NCBI GenBank assembly: GCA_016183885.1
Contig: JACPDS010000099.1
Coordinates: forward strand, 1-10,572
Direction: 5' to 3'
Length of the DNA: 10,572 bases
Source of the DNA: Armatimonadota bacterium
Lineage (GTDB): Bacteria; Vulcanimicrobiota; JACPDS01
Part shown: positions 1-6,928 of the stretch, piece after piece
Numbering within the stretch: position 1 is the first letter of the stretch
Layout of the letters: each line of letters starts with the position of its first letter
Notes under the pieces: model-generated
The model's input: the letters and a program-made list of their open reading frames with translations, nothing else
Databases searched by the model: none
Told to the model about the DNA's origin: nothing
Position numbers and translations under genes: made by a program

Positions 1-569
1 TTTAAATTAATTTTAGGAAAAGTAAATTCAGCAAATAATGTATTAAATACCCAATAATTTTTAAGATTTTGATAGTTTTGAAAAACAGAAATTTTACTGG
101 CATTATTATAATAAAAAACCTGCTTAAACATAGTAAAATTAATTTCTTCTATCCAAATTTCATGTTTAATCAAGTCCCCCATCGGCTCTTTGGGGAACAT
201 CCCAATAATATAACAATTTTTTCCGCTTAATTCAGCAATCCGTTCTACCTTACAGTTAAAAGATTTTGGGTCTGGAAACGCCCAATTGAAAATTTGAGGA
301 TATTTTTGCAAATAACTGGGGGTTTTTTTTAATTTAATTTTATATTTATCGGGATACTTATAAAAATATTCTCCGTTCATTCCAAAATGCAAGGTTAAGA
401 GAATTTTAACTTTAAATTTTAAGTCAATCTTGGCCTGACAATCTTTCATTCCCGAATTTAAATTTTTAGCCTTTTTATAAAGATCTTCAAAAGCAGGCAG
501 GGCAAAAGAGGCCCTTAAAAAAAATATAAACAATAAAAAAAACAATGCTATAAGGCGAATTTTATTCAC
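1..569 (-). CDS. LolA-like exported protein, partial (C-terminus beyond left edge)
   Basis: This open frame runs without a stop from 569 leftward off the window edge, giving 189 residues. I chose the GTG at 569-567 because a GGAG Shine-Dalgarno lies 9 bases upstream (579-582 on the plus strand) and because translation then begins directly with a signal peptide: a basic start (NKIR), a hydrophobic core (LIALFFLLFIFFL) and a likely cleavage site after RASFA. An in-frame ATG at 590 has no ribosome binding site. The mature part begins LPAFEDLYKKAKNLNSGMKD and contains GEYFYKYPDKYKIKL, the pattern seen in LolA/LolB-type lipoprotein carriers and related periplasmic proteins, where a short helix precedes an antiparallel beta half-barrel. 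The protein is therefore probably exported and may bind lipid or a lipoprotein. The assignment rests on fold-like pattern only; the true family could be another LolA-superfamily group. It is transcribed away from the rest of the window. Confidence 0.75.
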   Translation of the reverse strand, partial: MNKIRLIALFFLLFIFFLRASFALPAFEDLYKKAKNLNSGMKDCQAKIDLKFKVKILLTLHFGMNGEYFYKYPDKYKIKLKKTPSYLQKYPQIFNWAFPDPKSFNCKVERIAELSGKNCYIIGMFPKEPMGDLIKHEIWIEEINFTMFKQVFYYNNASKISVFQNYQNLKNYWVFNTLFAEFTFPKINL

Positions 570-665
570 AACAATTTGCTCCAAGAGCATTTTTTCTATA
601 TTTAAGATTTAATTTCCTGCAAAAAACTTAAAGGAAAATGGCTAGTTTTTAAGAACATAAATTGT
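570..665. promoter_or_regulatory. Divergent intergenic region, probable promoters for both directions
   Basis: This AT-rich gap separates two genes that point away from each other, so promoters for both should lie here. On the minus strand a weak sigma-70-like pair can be drawn: TTGCAG (plus-strand 617-622) and TATAGA (595-600) with a 16-base spacer. On the plus strand TATATT at 597-602 or TAAGAT at 603-608 could serve as a -10 element, but no convincing -35 is visible. The threonine synthase start at 666 has only a poor AAGAA-like ribosome binding site. Confidence 0.3.
579..582 (-). promoter_or_regulatory. Ribosome binding site deciding the GTG start of the LolA-like gene
   Basis: GGAG on the minus strand, 9 bases before GTG 569. 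Three of its four bases lie in the 3' arm of a small 5-bp inverted repeat (TGCTC at 577-581, GAGCA at 585-589, three-base loop), so the site could be partly hidden in the mRNA. Confidence 0.5.
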
Positions 666-1895
666 ATGAACGATTATTATTTAAAATGTTTAAAATGTCA
701 TAAAAAATATATAAAAGACCAAATTTTATACACCTGTTTTAAATGCGGAGGACTCCTTGATGTATATTATAATTATGAAAAAATTTCTAAAGAGATAAAA
801 ATAAAAAAATTAACAGATAAAGATTTTGATCTTAAAACTTTTTCGTTTCTTTTGCCAATAAAAGAAGAATTATTACCGCCATTAAAAGTTGGAGGCACGC
901 CTTTATATGAAGTTATTTATTTAAGGGAATTGCTGGGCTTAAAAAATCTTTATATAAAAGACGATGGTTTAAATCCCACAGCTTCGTTTAAAGACAGGGC
1001 TAGCGCCATAGCTATTGCCAAAGCAAGAGAATTAAAACAAAACATTATTGCTTGCGCTTCAACAGGAAACGCCGCATCTTCTTTAGCCGGACTATCGGCT
1101 TCTTCTAAAATTTCCAGCATTATTTTTGTTCCCCAGAATGCGCCGCCAGCTAAATTAACCCAGAGCTTAATTTATGGCGCAAAGGTTTTTAATGTTAAGG
1201 GTAATTATGACCAAGCATATGATATTTGCCTGGAGGCCAGCAAAAAATACGGATGGTATAATCGCAATACAGGCTTCAATCCTTATTTATTAGAAGGGAA
1301 AAAAACTGCCGGTTTAGAAATTTTGCTTCAACTTAAATTTAATGTTCCCGATAAGATTATTGTTTCCGTGGGAGATGGATGTATTTTAGCTTCAATTTAC
1401 AAGGGTTTTTTAGACGCCAAATATTTAAACTGGATCTCTCAAATTCCTCAAATTATTGGAGTTCAGGCAAAAGGCGCGGACCCCCTAAAGAGAGCGTTTG
1501 ACAGAAAGACAGAAGTAAGGCCGATTATTCCCAATACGGTTGCAGATTCTATTTCCGTTGGACATCCTCGAGCGGCCGCTCAAGCCCTGCGCGCCCTAAT
1601 AAAGTCAAAAGGCTTTATGCTTAATGTATCCGATCAAGAAATTTTAAAAGCCCAGAAAATTTTAGCCGCTTTTAGCGGAATATTTGCCGAACCAGCCGCT
1701 TCCGCGGCAGCAGCCGGATTAATTAAGCTGGCAAAAAACAAGCAAATAACTTCCGAAGAAAAAATTGTCGTATTAATTACCGGAAGCGGATTAAAAGACT
1801 TAAACTCCGCTCAAAAATTGCTCCCCAAGGCTTATTATATAAAGCCTAATTTAAAAGACTTAAGCAAGATTATTGAAAAGGATTTTTATTTTTAA
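666..1895 (+). CDS. thrC: Threonine synthase, zinc-ribbon type
   Basis: A PLP enzyme of fold type II, 409 residues, expected to convert O-phosphohomoserine to threonine in the cytoplasm. The N-terminus carries a C4 zinc ribbon (C8, C11, C24, C27), as in the archaeal-like threonine synthases. The PLP-lysine motif NPTASFKDRA places the Schiff-base lysine at K109; the phosphate and substrate loop is ASTGN at 131-135; a GDG loop is at 236-238; and the C-terminal ITGSGLKD at 371-378 is typical of ThrC. The motif reads PTASFKDRA rather than the commoner PTGSFKDRG, a variant that keeps the lysine. The start has no strong ribosome binding site, but no other in-frame start precedes the zinc ribbon. 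It is the first gene of the plus-strand run and is followed by a 67-base gap, so it may be a separate unit from the lux-like genes. A related PLP lyase with a specialised substrate cannot be excluded. Confidence 0.85.
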   Translation: MNDYYLKCLKCHKKYIKDQILYTCFKCGGLLDVYYNYEKISKEIKIKKLTDKDFDLKTFSFLLPIKEELLPPLKVGGTPLYEVIYLRELLGLKNLYIKDDGLNPTASFKDRASAIAIAKARELKQNIIACASTGNAASSLAGLSASSKISSIIFVPQNAPPAKLTQSLIYGAKVFNVKGNYDQAYDICLEASKKYGWYNRNTGFNPYLLEGKKTAGLEILLQLKFNVPDKIIVSVGDGCILASIYKGFLDAKYLNWISQIPQIIGVQAKGADPLKRAFDRKTEVRPIIPNTVADSISVGHPRAAAQALRALIKSKGFMLNVSDQEILKAQKILAAFSGIFAEPAASAAAAGLIKLAKNKQITSEEKIVVLITGSGLKDLNSAQKLLPKAYYIKPNLKDLSKIIEKDFYF

Positions 1896-1962
1896 CGTTG
1901 AATTTAAAAGCACTTTTTAATTTTTAATAAGGCAAATCGACAAATCGAAGGGATATTTATTT
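1896..1962 (+). promoter_or_regulatory. Spacer with tandem repeat and RBS before the lux-like operon
   Basis: A 67-base AT-rich gap. It holds a perfect 8-base tandem repeat, CAAATCGA twice at 1933-1948, whose end runs into a good ribosome binding site AAGGGA (1948-1953) 9 bases before ATG 1963. A weak promoter could use TTGAAT at 1898-1903 with TTTAAT at 1923-1928, but the 19-base spacer is long. No terminator hairpin follows thrC, so read-through from thrC is possible. Confidence 0.35.
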
Positions 1963-3144
1963 ATGTCGCTTAATCACTCCAAGATTAATCAGATAATTAA
2001 AATAGAAGATTTAAATATATGCCTGCGCGTTGCGGCAGAAGAAGATATGGATGATATTAAGCAGCTTTATTATAAAGTTTATGGTGGAAAATATCCTCTT
2101 TTAGAAATAAATGATGCGGATAAAATGAAATGGGCGATTAATGATCCAAATTATCTTTGGCTTTTAAACGAATATCAAGGAAAAATAGCGGGGTCGCTGA
2201 TTTTTGTGGTTGATCCTCGACATCGCATCGGAAAATCTATGGCGGCAGTAGTGGATCCTGAATATCGGGGACATAAATTAACCATAATTAATCTAAGTGT
2301 CGGTTTAAAATATTTAATGCAAGAAAAAAATCTCTGCGATTTAATTTATGCAGTAGTAAGAACATTTGTTTCTTTAAATTTTCATAAAGACTTACAAGAA
2401 TTAGGCTTTATTGATTTGGGAATTTTTCCCAACGTAAGAAAGGTGAAATATTATGAAACACATGGATTAAAAGTTTGTTTTAAACCGGGCACTCTGGAGA
2501 GAAGAAAGACTATTCCAGTTTTAACGCCCGTTGTCAATCAAATTTATGAGATTTGTCAAAAAAAGCTAAAACTAGAAAACGCCCTGATAGAAGACCCGAT
2601 TTTGCCAGAAGTAGCTTCGCTAAAGATGGATTTATATATTGAAAAATCGCCGGATATAGAATGGGAATATTATAAACATAGAGATGGCGGAAAATTATTG
2701 TTTGATTTTTTCCCCTTACATTATCCCCAGCTTAAACTTTATAATAAGAACCATCAGACCGAAGCGTATATTCATTTTCAAGAAATTGATGGACACGCAA
2801 GCTTAATTGGACTAAGAACAGACCAAAATGATCTTACGGGCTTGCTTAATTTAATCAGCTTATATGCAGAAGGAATGGGAATAAAGTATTTTGAGATTTT
2901 AATTAGCGCCTTTGAACCCGTATTAATGAAAATGGCCTATGAAGCAAGCTTTCTTCCCTGCGCTTATTTTCCCGCGGCCAAAGTAGATCTTAATGGCAAA
3001 CGTATCGACTATGTAATTTTTAGCAGGTGTTTTGTGCCTTTAAATTTTCAAGGACTAAGGCTTTATAAAGAAAGCAAGCCATATGCCTTAGCTTTTTACC
3101 GTATTTATTCTAATAAGATTTGGGAGGAGCTGGAGCGTGCCTGA
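1963..3144 (+). CDS. GNAT-like acyltransferase, probably two GNAT-type halves
   Basis: 393 residues, about twice the size of a simple GNAT enzyme. The first half (about 20-170) looks like a GCN5-related N-acyltransferase: LRVAAEEDMDDIKQLYYKVY resembles the start of the fold, IAGSLIFVVDP the beta strand after it, and AAVVDPEYRG (94-103) the acetyl-CoA-binding motif A, followed by a helix. Motif A is non-canonical: after RG it reads HKLTII instead of xGxA/G, so acyl-CoA binding may be altered. The second half (about 220-393) has a similar strand-helix order (AYIHFQEIDGHASLIGLRTD, then YAEGMGIKYFEILIS) and may be a degenerate second GNAT unit. A strong RBS and ATG support the start. Its end overlaps luxE by 8 bases, so the two are probably made together. 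The acceptor is unknown: it could be an amine, an amino acid or a protein. The GNAT call is moderately sure, the substrate unassigned. Confidence 0.6.
   Translation: MSLNHSKINQIIKIEDLNICLRVAAEEDMDDIKQLYYKVYGGKYPLLEINDADKMKWAINDPNYLWLLNEYQGKIAGSLIFVVDPRHRIGKSMAAVVDPEYRGHKLTIINLSVGLKYLMQEKNLCDLIYAVVRTFVSLNFHKDLQELGFIDLGIFPNVRKVKYYETHGLKVCFKPGTLERRKTIPVLTPVVNQIYEICQKKLKLENALIEDPILPEVASLKMDLYIEKSPDIEWEYYKHRDGGKLLFDFFPLHYPQLKLYNKNHQTEAYIHFQEIDGHASLIGLRTDQNDLTGLLNLISLYAEGMGIKYFEILISAFEPVLMKMAYEASFLPCAYFPAAKVDLNGKRIDYVIFSRCFVPLNFQGLRLYKESKPYALAFYRIYSNKIWEELERA
3122..3129 (+). promoter_or_regulatory. RBS fixing the GTG start of the luxE-like gene
   Basis: GGGAGGAG inside the last codons of the GNAT gene, 7 bases before GTG 3137. 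It is the strongest Shine-Dalgarno in the operon and supports a GTG start that overlaps the previous gene by 8 bases. Confidence 0.7.
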
Positions 3145-4261
3145 AAGCGCAATCGAAAGCTTAATAAACAATAAAGAAGCCTTTGATTTTTCCAAAAAAA
3201 ATGACGCGATGTTTTTAAGGGCAATTAAAGAAGCCTTTTTTTATCATTATAAAAAATCTAAGATTTATCGGCGCATTTGTCAAGATTTTGATTTTGCTCC
3301 GGAAAATTTAATAACCATTGAAGATATAGCAAAAATTCCATATATTTTAGTAAATGTTTTTAAAAAGAGAAAGATTTTGTCTGTCCCCCAAAAAGAAATT
3401 AACCTAATTCTTACTTCAAGCGGAACCGGCGGAGAAAAAAGCAAAATGTATCTAGACAAAATCTCTCTTTCAAGAATAAAAAAGATTATAAAGAATGTTT
3501 TCCAAGATTTTAAAATGGTAGATTATAAAAATAAAACAAATTATTTATGCTTTACTTACGATATTCGATATGCAAAAAATATAGGCACAGCATTTAGCGA
3601 TAAATTGCTCAGCGAGTTAACCCCGATTAATGAAATTTATTATGCCCTAGAATATGACAAAGAAAAAAAAGATTTTTATTTAAATTTTAATAAGGTATAT
3701 CAAGTTTTGGAAAAATATGGAAAAACTAAATACCCCTTAAGAATTTTAGGCTTCCCAAGTTTTTTTTGGGAGGCGATTAAAGAAGTTGAAAGAATTTATC
3801 AAAAAAAATATTCTTTTGGAGAAAAAAGTTTTATAGTTATCGGAGGCGGATGGAAAACAATGCAGGAAAAAGAAATTCCCAAAGAAGACTTTAAAAGAAG
3901 TATAGAAGAAAATTTAGGCATTCCGCAAGAAAATATAAGAGATGTTTATGGCTTAGTAGAACACGGCATTCCTTATGTTGAGTGTGAAAAAGGCAAGATG
4001 CATGTTCCAATTTATTCCAGAGCGTTTGCGCGCGACCCGGAAACATTAAAAATCAAGTCTTTTGGAGAAGCGGGAATGATACAACTAATTACTCCTTATT
4101 TGCGAAGTTTGCCTGCAATCTCAATCCTTACAAGCGATTTAGGCAGATTAAATAAAAATTGTCTTTGCAAAAGAAACAGTCCATATTTAGAAATTTTAGG
4201 AAGAGGAGGAACAACAAAATATCAAGGCTGCGCAATAAAAGCCTTGGAATATTTAAAATAA
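3137..4261 (+). CDS. luxE: LuxE-type acyl-protein synthetase
   Basis: 374 residues, the usual LuxE length. LuxE enzymes of the ANL adenylating superfamily activate a carboxylic acid with ATP and hold it as a thioester on their own cysteine, then hand it to the LuxC reductase. Seen here: the ATP-binding P-loop-like motif LTSSGTGGEKS (92-102); the central DVYGLVEHG (269-277); and a C-terminal LGRGGTTKYQGCAIKAL, in which C365 in GCAI matches the position of the acyl-accepting cysteine of luminescence LuxE proteins. Two more cysteines (C342, C344) sit in a CLC motif that resembles the CxC of PaaK relatives. The GTG start is backed by a strong RBS. It overlaps the GNAT gene by 8 bases and stops 3 bases before the LuxC fusion, as expected for partners in one acid-reductase complex. 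The acid it takes is unknown. Confidence 0.85.
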   Translation: MPESAIESLINNKEAFDFSKKNDAMFLRAIKEAFFYHYKKSKIYRRICQDFDFAPENLITIEDIAKIPYILVNVFKKRKILSVPQKEINLILTSSGTGGEKSKMYLDKISLSRIKKIIKNVFQDFKMVDYKNKTNYLCFTYDIRYAKNIGTAFSDKLLSELTPINEIYYALEYDKEKKDFYLNFNKVYQVLEKYGKTKYPLRILGFPSFFWEAIKEVERIYQKKYSFGEKSFIVIGGGWKTMQEKEIPKEDFKRSIEENLGIPQENIRDVYGLVEHGIPYVECEKGKMHVPIYSRAFARDPETLKIKSFGEAGMIQLITPYLRSLPAISILTSDLGRLNKNCLCKRNSPYLEILGRGGTTKYQGCAIKALEYLK

Positions 4262-4264
4262 AAA

Positions 4265-6928
4265 ATGTCTTATCAGCATTATATCTTTGGAAAATTTATT
4301 ACTGCCAAAAATTCTCTTTCTTTAAAAAACATGGAAGAGATTTTTAAAAAAGCGCAAATTGCGAAAACAGAAATTCAAAAGATTTCCATCGATTATATCT
4401 TAGAAGTATTAGATCGGACAGCTAAAATATGGTCTAATCCAGAATCTAAATTTTATAAAACCACTTTAAAATTAATGCCCAAAGTTGTAGGCTTTAGTCC
4501 CGAGATGATAAAATTTTCTTTAGATATTTTAGGAGATATTTTATCATCAAAGAATTTAGAAAAAAAAATTAGCTTTGAATTGGGCAATAAATATTATTTA
4601 GATCGATTTATTTATAAAAATAGTTATGCAGGATATTTTAGGGCTCAAAATTTAGGCATTATATTACATGTTAGCGCGGGGAATATCTTTCTGGGAGGAA
4701 TTGATAGTTTAATTAACGGGATGCTTACAAAAAACGTTAATTTGCTTAAAGTAGCTTCTAGCGACCCCCTCTTTCCAATACTTTTCGCCCAAAGCCTAAA
4801 AGAAGCGGACCCAAGAGGCATGCTGGCCAATAATTTTTGCGTCCTTTCTTTTAAGGGCGGAGAAGAAAAAACGGAAAATTATTTAAAAAAAGAATGCGAT
4901 GCTATCATAGTTTGGGGAGGAGAGGAAACGGTAAAAAGTTATCGCAAAAACCTGCCCCTAAAAACCAAATTAATTGAATATGGACCAAGAATAGGTTTTG
5001 CCGTAATTACCCAAAAAGGAATTAAACAAAACGAGCTTTCAGGGCTCGCGCAAAGTATTGCCAAAGACATTATTGTTTGGGATCAAAAAGCTTGTTCTTC
5101 CCCCCAAGTTATTTATTTAGAACAAAACAATAATTTTATAAAATTATCTAAGATGCTGGCAGAAAAGTTAAAACAAATGGCTTTTGATTTCCCGCCAGGA
5201 GAATTAATCTTAGACGAAAAAATAGAAATAACCAAATTTAGAGAAATGGCTAGAGCAGATCAGGCATTTGGAGAAGCGTATTTATTTTGCCCCAAAGACT
5301 CTCTTAACTACAGCGTAGTTTACGAAAAAGATCCATCTCTTAAAACTTCTCCCCTGGGGCGGTTTATTTACATTAAACCTTTTAAAAATATTCAGGCTTT
5401 AATTAAACAGCTCAAAGATTTTTCGGCTTATTTTCAATCTTTGGGAATTTGCGCTTCTGCCATGGAAGTTAAAATATTTTCCGAACAATTATCCCAAATC
5501 GGCATTACCAGAATTACCGAAATTGGCAAAATGCATCAAGGAAAACTTGGATCTCCGCATGAAGGAAGCTTTCAGACCCAAGAATTAATTAAGTGGATAA
5601 ATATTGAAGAGGTAAAAGAACGATTTGATATATTGGCATCCACAGAAGAAAAAGAAGATTCTCCAGAAAGTAAATTTAAAAAAATAAAGCAGTTTATTCA
5701 ATTTGCCAAAAGCAATTCTTCCTATTACGGGAATATTTTAGAAAAAATAAAGCTCAATTCTTTAAAAGATTTAAACAAAATTTATCTATTAGACAAACAA
5801 AAACTTTATGAAAATACTCCTCCGCAAGGAAGCGCCCTGCTTACAGGTTCCATGGAAAGAGCTTATGTATTTTCAAGCGGAGGAACCACCGGGGCCCCGA
5901 AGTTTAGTTTTTATACTTATGAAGAATTTGACGAAGTAATAGAAATTCTCGCTCAATTTTTTCAGATTGCCGGGATTAATAAAAATGATACCGTGGCTAA
6001 TTTATTTATGGCGGGAAATTTATGGTCTTCTTTTATTGTAACTAATCGGGCGGTAGAAAGAATTGGCTGCGTGGATTTGCCCATTGCGGGAAATGCAGAC
6101 ATAGAATTAATAGTTCGTTATATTAAAACATTAAATCCAAATGCTTTAATCGGACTGCCCTCCATTCTTATTCAGCTGGCGCATTATTTAGAAGAACAAA
6201 AATTAAATATTTCTATCGAGAAAATTCTTTATGCGGGAGAACATTTAACCAAAGAAGCCAAAGAATATTTAAAAGAAATATTGGGCGCCAAAATAATTCA
6301 TTCCGCAGGTTATGCATCAGTGGATGCCGGATTAATTGGCTACCAATGTATGGAGGTTTCAGGAGGAATACATCATTTGCTTTCAGACTATGTATATTTA
6401 GAAATTTTAGACCTAAAAACCCAAAAACCGCTGAAAGCCGGAGAAAAGGGAGAAATCGTAATTACAAATTTAAAAAGAAAATTAATGCCCTTAATTCGCT
6501 ACCGCACAGGAGACTTCGGAAGAATTCTTAAAGAAAAATGTTCCTGCGGAAGAAGCTCTTTGCTTTTTGAACTTTTGGGCAGATGCGACGATATTATAAG
6601 AGTGGGCTCGGTGAGCCTGTATTTTGATGAATTTTCTAAAATTTTAAGCGCTTTTTCTCAGCTGTCACATATTTTTCAGCTTCAAGCTCATAAAACAGGA
6701 ACCAAAGACGCTCTTTTAATTAAAATAGAATTAAAAAATCAAGCCGAAACAAATAATTTAATTCTAAAAGAAAAGATAAAAGAAGCCATTTTGCAAAATC
6801 ATCAAGAATTAAAGGAAGCCGTAGAGATGGAATGGCTGGGCGAATTAGAAATTGAACTGCTTGCTCCCGGAGGCATTCCCAGAGTAAGGCGCACAGGCAA
6901 GATTAAAAAAGTTTTAGATTTGCGATGA
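4265..6928 (+). CDS. LuxC acyl-CoA/acyl-protein reductase fused to a PaaK-like adenylate-forming domain
   Basis: 887 residues in two clear parts. Residues about 1-450 are a LuxC-type reductase of the aldehyde dehydrogenase fold, which reduces an acyl thioester to an aldehyde with NADPH: HVSAGNIFLGG (135-145), the VWGGEETV region (216-223), the catalytic cysteine C277 in VWDQKACSSPQ, and a C-terminal SPHEG (430-434). A Glu/Lys-rich hydrophilic linker (about 455-475) leads into a phenylacetate-CoA-ligase-like ANL domain: SSGGTTGAPK (537-546), the AGEH segment (657-660), YRTGD (746-750), CSCGR (759-763), LGRCDD (771-776), and a final RRTGKIKKVLDLR with a probable A10 lysine K879. Both active sites look intact. 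The ligase part should make an acyl-AMP or acyl-CoA that the reductase could use, possibly with LuxE as carrier. It starts 3 bases after luxE, has a weak RBS (GGAAT, about 15 bases upstream), and overlaps the next gene by ATGA. Fusion is inferred from one uninterrupted frame. Confidence 0.88.
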   Translation: MSYQHYIFGKFITAKNSLSLKNMEEIFKKAQIAKTEIQKISIDYILEVLDRTAKIWSNPESKFYKTTLKLMPKVVGFSPEMIKFSLDILGDILSSKNLEKKISFELGNKYYLDRFIYKNSYAGYFRAQNLGIILHVSAGNIFLGGIDSLINGMLTKNVNLLKVASSDPLFPILFAQSLKEADPRGMLANNFCVLSFKGGEEKTENYLKKECDAIIVWGGEETVKSYRKNLPLKTKLIEYGPRIGFAVITQKGIKQNELSGLAQSIAKDIIVWDQKACSSPQVIYLEQNNNFIKLSKMLAEKLKQMAFDFPPGELILDEKIEITKFREMARADQAFGEAYLFCPKDSLNYSVVYEKDPSLKTSPLGRFIYIKPFKNIQALIKQLKDFSAYFQSLGICASAMEVKIFSEQLSQIGITRITEIGKMHQGKLGSPHEGSFQTQELIKWINIEEVKERFDILASTEEKEDSPESKFKKIKQFIQFAKSNSSYYGNILEKIKLNSLKDLNKIYLLDKQKLYENTPPQGSALLTGSMERAYVFSSGGTTGAPKFSFYTYEEFDEVIEILAQFFQIAGINKNDTVANLFMAGNLWSSFIVTNRAVERIGCVDLPIAGNADIELIVRYIKTLNPNALIGLPSILIQLAHYLEEQKLNISIEKILYAGEHLTKEAKEYLKEILGAKIIHSAGYASVDAGLIGYQCMEVSGGIHHLLSDYVYLEILDLKTQKPLKAGEKGEIVITNLKRKLMPLIRYRTGDFGRILKEKCSCGRSSLLFELLGRCDDIIRVGSVSLYFDEFSKILSAFSQLSHIFQLQAHKTGTKDALLIKIELKNQAETNNLILKEKIKEAILQNHQELKEAVEMEWLGELEIELLAPGGIPRVRRTGKIKKVLDLR

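Noticed and set aside
577..595. Intrinsic terminator on the plus strand (short hairpin followed by TTTTTT)
   Set aside because: The stem is only 5 bp and no plus-strand gene ends upstream within the window; it sits between divergent genes.
638..652. Four-codon leader ATG GCT AGT TTT TAA upstream of thrC
   Set aside because: The AGGA before it is only 2-3 bases from the ATG and no attenuator hairpins follow, so a leader peptide is not supported.
4159..4347. Plus-strand open frame of 62 residues over the luxE/luxC junction
   Set aside because: It overlaps the well-supported ends of two real genes in another frame and has no ribosome binding site or recognisable motif.
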